This document shows, one piece after another, positions 47,783 through 58,217 of a DNA stretch of 64,000 nucleotides. A program made the translations under genes and the position numbers. Location of the stretch: NCBI GenBank assembly GCA_004123355.1, contig SCHM01000003.1, forward strand, positions 1,302,001 to 1,366,000, in the 5' to 3' direction. Under the pieces are notes generated by a model. The model was not told where the DNA came from and searched no databases. It was given only the letters and a program-made list of their open reading frames with translations. The first letter of the stretch is position 1. Each line of letters starts with the position of its first letter. The DNA comes from Amphirosellinia nigrospora. Its lineage: Eukaryota; Ascomycota; Sordariomycetes; Xylariales; Xylariaceae.

Positions 47783-48645
47783 TCTATTTCGCATTTGAGG
47801 AATATGCAATGTGATTATTTTGATGATGAAGATGACCCCGTAAAAGTTGATGTGAAGTCGTGAGCGAGGGAGTTGAGACACTGCCAAGAGATCGTGATAT
47901 GGGTGAGTGTAGAACTTGGCGTTCATAATACGGCAGTTCGTCACAAGGCCCAGATGGGATCCTAAGTCGGTATACAGTACAAGTAATGCAATTAATGTTC
48001 AGACAGGAAGCTATGTCATAGAATGTTCCAGCTTAGAAGTATAGGGTCTGAGTCCAACTTGAAGAGAAGCAATGGAACACTTGAAATGCGCCAGCGACCA
48101 GCTTCGATGAGAGATCTATCAATTGCATGATATTTTTAGCTAGCCCGGCAAAAGGCAGTATTAATAGTTGACGGACGATACTTGATGTTCGGATATCGCC
48201 ACTCGGACTGGGCATGCAACTAAATTGTCATTGAGCTGCCTAAAGAGACAAAGGCAGAATTTGTTTTCTGGCATAGTTGTGCGTCGATGTGATTTGATAG
48301 ATGATGAGATGTATCTTAATGTTGGTAGTCTCTGCAGCTATAACCTATTTCCCCGTAACAGACCAGATTGCAATTTGGATTACTGTATGTTACATGTCCA
48401 TGGTGCCGTATTATTTACCCCCTCAGACTCTCCATTAATTGAACTTGCATTATCAATCGCCAGACGTTCTCCGCCTAACAGCCGTCAGCTTCAGCTATAT
48501 ATATTAACGGAAGTAAAACCACGAACACGAACAGGGTACTTTAGGTACCTAGCGTAAATATAAGGGGAGCAAAAACCCATTTTTCGCCAATTGGAGGGTA
48601 CCTGAACTACAACACTTTACCAAGATCAAGCAGCAGAGTGACGTC
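47783..48645. other. Divergent intergenic region
   Basis: 863 bp between the secreted-protein gene (-) and the repeat-protein gene (+). No coding sequence is supported. Confidence 0.4.
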
Positions 48646-49541
48646 ATGGCCGGCTTTCTCACATGTCTCCTAATGGCTTCATCCAGAGTCTGGTCTACAC
48701 TACCTAATTGCGGAGTAGACTTATCAATAGTTGATCGGACTTTATTATCTTGTCATCAATCAACTGATGATAAACTACTATCAGCAGCATTAACATCAGC
48801 ATTGGGTATCATACACATGCCTGATGCAGCTACGGAACTGGCCAGCTCAAGTAGCCAGCTCCAGTCGCAGCTCGCGCAAGCTCACCAATCCGCCACCAGC
48901 TCATCGCAAGCCGGAGATGACGCGACTCTGTCACGATTAAGGGATGAGCATCGCCGCACCATGCAGCGATGCGCAAGGCAGCTCCTGAACATGGACCATG
49001 ACGACATGATCTCCGAGGCCGAGCGCAGCATGCACCGGGTATTCCACCCGAAGCCATGCGCGAGGCCGACGAACGACTAGCCGGGGCGGGACAGCATGGT
49101 CGAGCACAGGAAGTTCCACGCTGCGGCCATGCGCGAGGCCGATGAACGGCTGGCGGCGCACAGGGCGCCATCGAAGAACATCGCAAGTTCCACGCCGCAG
49201 CCATGAAAGAGGCTGACGAGCGACTGGCCGCCGCGGATGACAGCATGGTCGATCATAGAAAGTTTCACGTCCAGGCTATGCGAGAGGCCGACGAGCGGCT
49301 GGCGGCAGCGCAGGGCGCGATTGAGGAGCACCGCAAATTTCACGCTGCGGCGATGAAGGAAGCCGACGAGCGGTTGGCGCAGGCAGATGATAGCATGGTC
49401 GAGCATAGGAAATTTCATTCGGAGGCTATGAGAGAGGCAGACGAGAGGTTATCGCGCGCCGATGATAGTATGGTTGAGCATCGCAAATTCCATGATATTG
49501 CGATGAACGAGGCGGACAGAAGACTCGCAGCAGCAGCATAG
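48646..49541 (+). CDS. Protein with seven 25-residue tandem helical repeats
   Basis: A 5' part (ATG 48646, or an internal ATG at 48820 MPDAATELASSSSQLQSQLA) encodes an Ala/Ser/Gln-rich region, then LRDEHRRTMQRCARQLLNMD and DDMISEAERSMHRVFH. From 49056 the frame enters a 25-residue unit repeated six times plus a terminal part unit, each beginning AMxEADERLA and ending HRKFH. The repeats are rich in Ala, Glu, Arg and Lys with no Pro or Gly-rich breaks, so long amphipathic helices or a coiled coil are expected. Three single-base losses in the first two repeats (spacings 73 and 74 instead of 75 bp) break the frame. The family is unknown. No clear signal peptide or membrane span is seen; the first 20 residues are mildly hydrophobic. 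Confidence 0.65.
49056..49541 (+). repeat. 75 bp coding tandem repeat, seven units
   Basis: Repeat ATGs lie at 49056, 49129, 49203, 49278, 49353, 49428 and 49503, giving spacings of 73, 74, 75, 75, 75 and 75 bp. Two unit types, one with DDSMVEH and one with QGAIEEH, alternate over the first four units, suggesting an older 150 bp duplication followed by single-unit expansion. Confidence 0.9.
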
Positions 49542-50442
49542 AAAGCGGTAGATGTGTTGGATGCGGGTAGCAGACGGGCGCATTTCAGGACGATCAAATT
49601 CCAATGTGTGAATACTAAGATAGGGAGGAACTGGGTTCTTTGGGCTTGTTTCGTTTGAGATAAGGCGAAGCAAATTATGACTTTCCATAATTAACTTTTG
49701 TAATACATTATTCACTGTTTAATATCTATCACGAGGTGAGCTCCAGGGCTCTTCTTTCGCGCCGTGAACTCGTTAATCTCACTTAGTTTGGGGCCATCAT
49801 CATCAAGATGAATAAGAAGCTTTGATGGCTTTATCTCGTTTAAATAATGATCTGCTCATCTTACATTATATTACGTTGCGATTGGTTGAATATCGCTAGG
49901 ATGCTTTGCGGAGTATAACTGGCTAGTTTGTCAGCTCAGCTCTGTGGATCAGGGGTAGGGTGAAATCTCAATCGATCCGCGTTCCCAGGCTTCTGGAAAA
50001 CATGCCAAGGCGCCGCCACTCTTATGTTTACCGTATGACAGTAATCACAAGATATGCGGCATCATCCGTTGATACAGAACCTTTGCTTTATTCCCTGAGC
50101 AAGTAGAGCTTTGGTCATATATGTTGCGGAATGCCTCTCTTCAACGCCTAGATCTTGTCCTAGATCTTGTGCTAGTGGCGACTTGTGAGACAAACTTTCA
50201 AGACTAGTGTAGCGTAGAAGGTGAGGAGTTGTATCTATATTTAGCAGCCGATAAAAGTCCTATAATATTACGATGCTATACCAAATCTGTTGCTGGTCAA
50301 ACCGTGTCTTCCTTCCATCGAGACTATATTGACCACTTTCTTTCTCATATAATCTCTACGACCGCGTTCGTCTACTTCACATAGCTCGGTCGCAAATGTT
50401 CAACACGACGCCGGTACATTGAGCCCCGCCTAAAGCACCATC
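49542..50442. other. Intergenic between two plus-strand genes
   Basis: 901 bp, moderately AT-rich. It includes the DUF3176 gene promoter. No gene is seen. Confidence 0.45.
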
Positions 50443-52419
50443 ATGGAGTCCAGTGGTGCCCAAAACCCACACCAGGGATATCCATATTCCTACAATCAGC
50501 CCTACGACGCTATACACGACCAGGACGGTTCAGACCATTCTCAGTATACCTACTCGGCGGCTCACCAATACAATGGCCCGCAAGAATATGCCATGCATGA
50601 TTATGGCATGCCGCAGCCCTACTCTGTGCCTAAGGATAACACCGGCCCATGGCATAACGTGACTGAAACGACGCAGGCGATTGCTTCGAACCCTCCTAAG
50701 ATCACTCTGTGGGACCGGTTCAATGATGGCTGGATGCCGGAGATTTTCAGTCAAATATGCAGTGTCCTGTTCCTACTGGCTTTGATCATCCTCCTCTCGA
50801 GGCTTGATGGGCGACCTCTATCGACATGGACTATCGCGGTCTCGCCTAACGCCGTCGTGGCCATTCTCTCTATTGCTTCCAAAGCATCACTCGTCTATGT
50901 TCTTACACAGACCATCAGTCAGCTCAAGTGGTTGCATCTTGCCCATAAACCAGATAGGTAAAGCCATAGTCTTCTAATACCTCATGTGTCGTGCTTCGTT
51001 CTGACATGACAGTGCAGCCTAGCAGATCTGCAGCATTATGATGATGCCAGCGAGGCCCCTTAGGTGCCATACGTATGTTCTGGAAAGTGCCATCTGGACA
51101 TTTCATCGCGTATCTGGGTTGTGTCATCATCCTACTCGCTCTAGCGTTTGAGCCGTTCTCACAGCAGTTGCTCCATTTCGAGGAGCGAGTTATTGGTATT
51201 CCGGACACACAGTCGTCCGTGTCGTTTTCAACGGCGTATGACTTTCAGAGCAATGGTGTTGACGGTGCCTCTGCCGTGATAGGTAAAGCTTGTTTTCGCC
51301 CCAATGCATACTGTAGTAACGCTTCTAACGATGGCAATAGTCGGCCCACGAGACAATGCGATGACAGCGGCGGCCGTGAACGGCGTATATGATGTTGTGA
51401 AAGATCCGCCGTTCGACTGCCCCGGATCGACGTGCAGTTACCCAGACTTCACCACCTTTGGGGTATGTAGTGAATGCGCGGACATCACAAAAACCATCGT
51501 CAAGAAGCCTCTCAACGTCACGTATGGACAGGTCTATGCCTTCACGACGCCCCACAATCTGACACTGCAGGCATCAGCCAGCACCGATGCTCACAGCGGC
51601 TTCAAACACACGCTCACCAACGCGACCTCTACTAGCCTCAACCCATCATTTGCCGGTCTTGGAATGCCTGTGCGAGCCGCCATCATACGATTCCCAGACG
51701 ACCAGGACGAAGGTCGATCGACCATGAAGAACTGGATGAATACGATGCAGGCCTATGAGTGCACGATCTCATACTGCGGCCGGCGGTACTCGGGTTGGAA
51801 CACGACGAACGGCACCCTCTCGCGCGGAAATGAGGACATAATCAAGTTGAACAACTCAGACGTCGCGGCCGGCAACACGCCATGGTATAGGCTTCTGGCG
51901 CCATTAGACTCGACCCAGTCACTAGGCCCCGATCTCGCGAACAACTCTTTCAAGATCAACTATCTGGATGGCGAGAACATGTATTCGATCCTAGCGTCCA
52001 TCTTCACTATCAGCAACACGTTGCCCGCGAACCAACAGATCGGCGCAGCGGCGCTGTATAGCAGCCCGGACATAATAGCCACTATGGATAACGTCGCGAA
52101 GGGCATGTCGTACCACATGATGTCCGGCCCGAATTCGACGACGATCCACGGATCGGTGTATAGCACCCAGGCGTACATTTCGGTTCACTGGCCTTGGATC
52201 ACGCCCCTGGTCGTTGTCGTTGTCTCGTCCGCATTCTGCTTGGTTGCTGTCATCTTTCAAACGAGCAAGACGAGGCAGCTGGTGTGGAAGTCATCTTTGA
52301 CGCCTTTGTTGTTGCCGGATGTCTCGCAGATGCTTACGACCACTGGCAAGAGGACGATTGGTGATGACGCGCAGCTGCGGTCGAGAACGATGACTATTGC
52401 GAAGCATTTAACGAAGTGA
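50443..52419 (+). CDS. DUF3176 membrane protein
   Basis: A Tyr/Gln-rich cytosolic N terminus (about 90 residues) precedes KITLWDRFNDGWMPEIFSQI and the first membrane helices (CSVLFLLALIILLSRLDGRP, AVVAILSIASKASLVYVLTQ). After an intron (50958-51017) come SLADLQHYDDASEAPLG, FWKVPSGHFIAYLGCVIILL, then a second intron (51283-51340). A large extracellular domain has paired cysteines (FDCPGSTCSYPDF, GVCSECADIT) and several N-glycosylation sequons. A last membrane helix (ITPLVVVVVSSAFCLVAVIF) and a short tail follow. This order is typical of fungal DUF3176 proteins, whose function is unknown. One C is missing in CCCC at 51056-51059, which otherwise creates a stop after EAP. Total about 610 residues. 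Confidence 0.87.
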
Positions 52420-53432
52420 TCCTGTGCGTGTATCGCAACATTCACTAGCGCTAGATATAATACATGAAAGTAATATATAAAGGGAGAAATTAAGAAATGG
52501 CTGTGCTTTTAGTAATTCTTGATGAAGCGATGTTCTTAGCACGTGATGGCGTTATGGCGCAGCACCCTGTACCCAATACTACCTTAACCTATATATAGAA
52601 CTTCACGACAAGTTTTAGCTTCTAGACTATCATTAGCATTTTCGTTGCGCTTTGTAGCTAGACTAGCAACTGAACCAGGCGGCGGGATGCTGTAATAGAA
52701 TCACTGCCATATCTGACCCTATACCAATCTTGCTGATACTGTTGCCTGCCCTCCTGCTCTTTCTCAAGGGCTGTAGCTATTAACCGACCAAGGTTTCTCA
52801 ATATATTCGTTTCCACGCGTCCTGTGTATACACCATTAATTCCACTGGAATAACGTTGAACGTAATACAGCTCTACGTCGCAGGAGCGGAACAAGCTCTC
52901 AACACAGGCATCATTGACACAATGTGCTCAATATTAAAAAAATTTCGTTGTAAAAAGGTTAGCTCTGGAATGACCAGGGGCCCCTCGCTGTCACAACTAA
53001 CCAGACGCCCGTGTCTCGATGTCAGTGGAGATCTCATATATCATTCTAGCAATTTTACACATTCCCCAAAATTTTAGACATGCTTGATGATAAGATGAGA
53101 ACGATTTAGTATGATCATCCTTGGGTAGTTAGGCATTCTTACTGCTATGTCACGATTTGACGTCATGGTCGCGATCCCGCCTTGCGACCAAGTTTGGGGG
53201 CGAGTGTCACATTATGAACAGTTATGGTATCTACAATTTTGCGCTAATGCTACCATGAAGTGCGTGAAAGTAGACATCGTCCTCGCAAACGAGAGGATAT
53301 TGTGGCAAGTCAGCTTCAGGGGGCTTTTCTAGTCTGCGGCTCATCCAATCATTTTGTCGCCAAACTTGCGCAATAGCTCGGACACTTTCTCATGAGAGAT
53401 GAACCGCGATGCTATTCGGTATAATAGGCTTT
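52420..53432. other. Gene-free stretch before solo LTR
   Basis: 1.0 kb, AT-rich. A 78-codon minus frame at 52658-52894 has a protein-like Gln/Arg composition but no family or neighbouring exons, so it is not called. Confidence 0.35.
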
Positions 53433-53437
53433 GTTAC

Positions 53438-53592
53438 TGTCACGGACCTTGCAAGGGTAGGTTATAGACATCTGTTGTTGTACAGAGAGCCAGTGAAGTC
53501 ATCTCCGTGGACTCTATATGACTAGTTGGCTATATACAGAGACTCTCTTTGTCCCGGTTTGATCCGTGTGTCTAGATCCCTGTTTCCTGGCA
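53438..53592. mobile_element. Solo LTR (155 bp), copy B
   Basis: A 155 bp block starting TGTCACGGACC and ending TTTCCTGGCA on the plus strand, with 5 bp flanking duplicates GTTAC (53433-53437 and 53593-53597). It is the inverted counterpart of the block at 13792-13946, about 80-85% identical by eye, with mostly transition-type differences. No internal retroelement region adjoins it. It is a fossil solo LTR of the same family. Confidence 0.87.
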
Positions 53593-53597
53593 GTTAC

Positions 53598-56521
53598 TTT
53601 TATGCTACCACACATTCCAAGATTGCTGCTTGTCCATGAGCTCTCTAGCTAATGTTTTGTAGGATCTGGGGGTTGCAATACATCAACTGCAGTAGTAGCC
53701 AAGGTACAAGAAGAAAGCACTTGCAATAAGATTAAGAGGATTCCTAGCGACTTCAGATATAGAGCCTAGTACTACAGTATCATATGCAGCTCATCATTTC
53801 AACAAATTCTATAGGGGCTTGGAAGATAGACCTACCGGTTTTAACAAGATATACAGAGCGCTGAACACCTTACGACGCTTATCAAGCATAAGTCAGTTTA
53901 ACAGTTTTGTTTCTGATCTAAAGAACCTGTTGCATAGACAATTCCCCATAATGCCGAGCAATTTGGGCTGGTCTAGATCTGGACAGTCTTCTGCCGTAGC
54001 ATCGCATTATAGTTTTCTTGTCCGGATACTGGCCCCGAGGTTACTTATTATGGGGATCTCTGTCACGATAAACTGCCAGGGAAAAGAACCTATCTGCATA
54101 CAGGACTCAAAGACTAGCCCTCGAAAATCCTTTAAAGACCTTCGCATAATATAAAGAGTCTACATGTAACTCTAAAATTAGAGATCCCAACTGTTATCCT
54201 GATTTTAAAAGGGGAAAAAGAGCGATGATATTGAATGTGAGAGGATTGATGCTAAAGAAGAGAGTAGTACAAGGTGGGCCATGTAGCCCGGTAAGGAATG
54301 CCCACCCGGTCACGGGGTCACTGCAACTGTAACATTCTTCATTACCACGTAGTTATCTATTCTTTCGGTTCGCCTCAAATATTTAACGGCTATTGGGCCA
54401 TCCTGCAGAGATGCAATATTCTCTCGGGTGGCCCCGAGAAACTAAGATCCGATCTATCTCTAGGGCTTGTCGGCATCAAATAGGAAGCATCAGAGCTACA
54501 GACACTCACGGTAGTGTATCATTGAATATCGGATTGGAGTTTTATGACATGATTAAAGACTACCAAGCATTAAAGGGGTTATTTTTAATATCAATGTGCA
54601 GTGCGTGTCCATCATCCAACAAGTGAAGCTACCCTACCTATCAGGTCCCTATAGAATGCGACGAGGATTTAGGTTGGGAGTGAGTGTATCTAAGCAGTAG
54701 GATCTATCAGGTAGCATTTATACAGCTATGTGGTAGTATACATGACATCAGGAACATGGCTTATGCTGTATTACCAATAAACGTTCGCTATCGCTTTGGC
54801 GTCCATTCCAACGTTGCGCAACTGGCAAGGCGCGCCTCAATTCCGGCCCAATAGTTTTCCTCGCATGATGTCTGCCTACGTAGGTCTCCCTATCTCTGCC
54901 ATGTGGTGTCTTTTGAATGCGATCCGAGCTAACGGGGGCCATTGCAACCAGACCAGGCGCCACCATGGCTCCTATTTCAGGAGGTCGTAATGCATGCTTG
55001 GTACGCCTAACAAAATCTAGAACAAGCCTTTTAAATATGCTTGGGACTATTTCCAGTCCCTGTGTAGCGAACCTTTGCATAAGTACAAGATGCCTAAGTA
55101 CTATAGAGAAACCAACATTCTCACATATACATAGGCCTCCTCGAATATTTATAGCTAAAACTGCCAACAACGTAACGGTAGAGTTAATTTAGAACGGATG
55201 TACCTGTAGTATTACGACGGAAACAAACACCTTATTACCCATGACGTTTACCAGCCTTATCAATCACATTTCGGGTACGTACATTCACCACTAGTAGCTT
55301 ATCATTTACTTGCTTCTCTACTCCACCCCGTGGGACGCGCCAGCTAAGCCGATGGAATCATCAATTCTGGCCCCCTTCCCCCAATAGCGATTGCCCCTTG
55401 AAAGCCACAAATTCAACTTCAGCTATATCGTATTTTTTGCACCACCGACTGACCAAAGGACTACTTCCGAGCCATCCGTCCTAGTGCAAAGCGGAGTGTT
55501 GTTACGTGAGATCATGAGTATGGAATGTTGGTTCCATAGCCTATTCATACATACCTACGTAAGACTACAACATGAGGTGGGTTCAAAGTGAGATTCTTTC
55601 AATTTTGAGTTAGAGTACAGTAGAAACGTGGCTGTCCTTTCTTCGTTAACACCAATGCCTAATTCTCGCCGTTCGATCGACCTTATTCTTCAGTGCCATG
55701 GTCGATCCCGATCAGTCGTTACCCCCAGCCCCCATTACGCCGTTGTTGTATAAGGCTGTAGAGGCTTGTCTCAAAGCGCTCAAAGCCGCACAACCCTACG
55801 TAATGTTAGCTGCTGATCTTAGGTGTGTTATCACGGGTCATGCACGGGGCTTAGTCTGTGGCTTAAGTGGTACCAATCTTTGACATTGTGACTGCGTACC
55901 ACTGGCTGGGGTGGGGCTGGGATCATCAGCCCTTCACATTTGACATCAGATAACGACGATCTTGGCAATATAACTGCCTAGCCTGCTGTACTTTTGATAT
56001 ACGAAGAGACTGCTAAAAAGCAAATTGTGGCGATATACATCATTTGTAAGTAAAGAGATTAGGGAATATCGGTAACATTGTTCGTAATTACTGCCATGCT
56101 GGGCATCAATCTTCTTCGACGGTAACTCCGAACAATAGTGCCATGGCACTCCGCTTACGACGGCCAAGTTCACGGCGTATAGCTTATCGATATTGAAATT
56201 GAAGATCACAAGCACGAACTATACTATCACCTCAGCAGACCTAGCGTAAACCTGAACTAAAATACTAGCAGGGAGGAAAAAGGCGAGGAGGATTTGGCGT
56301 CACAACTGGGAACCACTAGCGGTGCCGGCCGGCTGACTGACAACGCTATCGATGTTTTAAAACCCTTGGCGGGTAGGGATAGGTGAGACCCAGACTCCCG
56401 GGGAACTTTTTTGTTTAATTGGGATAAGACACCTACATAGCCAAATCGAGAGTGAAGATGACAAAAAGCACTTTCGCATTGTTTGAAAGATTTGGTATCA
56501 AGGTATCGCTAAAAAACAAAA
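53598..56521. other. Gene-free, possibly degenerate repeat DNA
   Basis: 2.9 kb with many stops in all frames. A 140-codon minus-strand open frame at 54748-55170 and plus frames at 53819-54154 and 55698-55883 have no recognisable family. The block may be decayed mobile or duplicated DNA, but I cannot name any element. Confidence 0.35.
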
Positions 56522-58217
56522 CTAGTACAATGATTTGCGACAGAATTCCAACGCCCCTGGCCCATAATGCTCGCTCCTGAAAAGATAACGCCCGTATTCC
56601 TCCTTCCTCGCACGTGGGGTGTGATGGAGCACATCATCGGCGCCAACGCCTTTCTTTCGTAATACCTCGACCATAGTGTCGAGCCCAAAAACCTGGGCGT
56701 AGGCCATGGCCCAGGCGCCGACCTCAGGCTCGTGGAGCGCCCCCATAGACTCTAAATATGTGAATATCTCCTCGTTCTCCTGCTGCACGGCCACGACGAG
56801 CGGGGATGGGGTCCCGACGTCGACCCTGGCGCCGTACTCGACGAGTGTGCGCACGATGGCCAGATCGCCCTTGTGCACGGCTGCCATCAGCGCCGTCCTC
56901 GTAGATGGGAACCAATTGGGATCGGCGCCGTGCCAAAGGAGCTGCTCAACCGTTTCCACGTTGCCGCTCTCTATGGCGCTGATGAGTGGCCTAAAGTGGG
57001 AGCGTGTCTTGAGGGAGTCACACCCCTGCTTTTGTGGCAGGGGTTCTGAATTGGTGTGTGCTCCTGGTTGGTTCAGACATAGATCTTGCCTTAGTAGATA
57101 CCGGACCATTTCTGTGTTGCCTTGGCGTGCCGCTTGGTCGAGGCGGGAATAAACGTCGTCACGTGTCGTTATCTCAAATGGATCCATGCCCTGCTCAAGG
57201 ATGGCTACCAGTCGACGATATATGCCTTGTGAACTTGTATAGCTTAGTGCGGTTCCCAGATTCCGCCGTGTGGTTGATGTGAGATGTTCGTGGAATAGGT
57301 TGCTATTATCTAGGGCATACTCCATGACAACATCATGACCGCCAATAGCGGCGTATCGTAGTATACTTGATGCGGTACTGGCGCTCATATAAGCCCAGGT
57401 GCTCTTGTGTGCCATTTTCTTCTCGACGTGGACAAGATGCTCAACCAATCCCAAATGTCCACGGTAGGAGGCCATCTCGATGAGTCTCCGAAAGCAGGGC
57501 TTTGTGCTCGCAGCCACTGAAGGACATTGCCAGTAGTCATTTGCGTCTTCGGAGATGAGAGCCTTAGCGAAGGGCTCCATGCCCATATAAACTACGGCAT
57601 TGAGAAATAATGTAGCGAGCTGCGGTTGACTGAACGTGTCCTTGCAGCATGTTGATTTGAGCAAAGCTGATGTCTCTAGTGATGAATTGATGAAAAATGT
57701 GACGCCCGAGAGGTCGTAAATGCAATCCTCGAAGGTCAAGCCGGGGAAAAGCTTGCTACCGGTAATCCATAGATATTCAGCCACCTTCCTGTACTGTCCC
57801 CGCATTGTTTTCTCATTGTGCTCCTGGTAAATCCGTCGACCTAGATATGTCCGTAGGTATAAAATCCACGGTGAATCGTGATGCTCTGGATCATTCAAGC
57901 TCAGCTCGGGATCAAAGGCGACATCATCAAGCATCCGCGAGCTAAATATGGCTTCATCAGTCAAGCATCTGAACTGGCCTATATAACATGTTAGTTGACA
58001 GGACACCGTCTACGTGGGATGTGTGACACGGACGATTTACGAGACGAAGTCTCATAACACGCTTAAAGGTCCTATCCTCGACAGCATCTGAGAAGATCTG
58101 GTCGAGCAACTCCAGTGGAAGGTCGAATAAATGCATTGTAGTCGAGGTCTTAGACCATATATAGGGCTCCGGTATGTGACAGTGATGACAAAAGAGTCGG
58201 AGGTCGTAGTCATCCAC
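56522..58217 (-). CDS. F-box and ankyrin-repeat protein
   Basis: Two exons (58217-58034, 57978-56522) with a 55 bp intron whose donor is GTCCGT give an intact protein of about 545 residues. Near the N terminus LFDLPLELLDQIFSDAVEDR and RLVNRQFRCLTDE form an F-box. The middle is helical. The C-terminal half has ankyrin-type units: ASYRGHLGLVEHLV, AAIGGHDVVMEYALD, AARQGNTEMVRYLLRQ, AIESGNVETVEQLLWHGADP, AAVHKGDLAIVRTLVEYGAR. F-box proteins recruit substrates to SCF ubiquitin ligases; ankyrin repeats bind partners. The target is unknown. A later ATG (MHLFDLPLELLD) is an equally good start. No frame break is present, in contrast to many neighbours. Confidence 0.85.

Noticed and set aside
52658-52894. 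78-codon minus frame with Gln/Arg-rich helix-like composition
   Set aside because: No flanking exons, no family, next to AT-rich DNA and an LTR.
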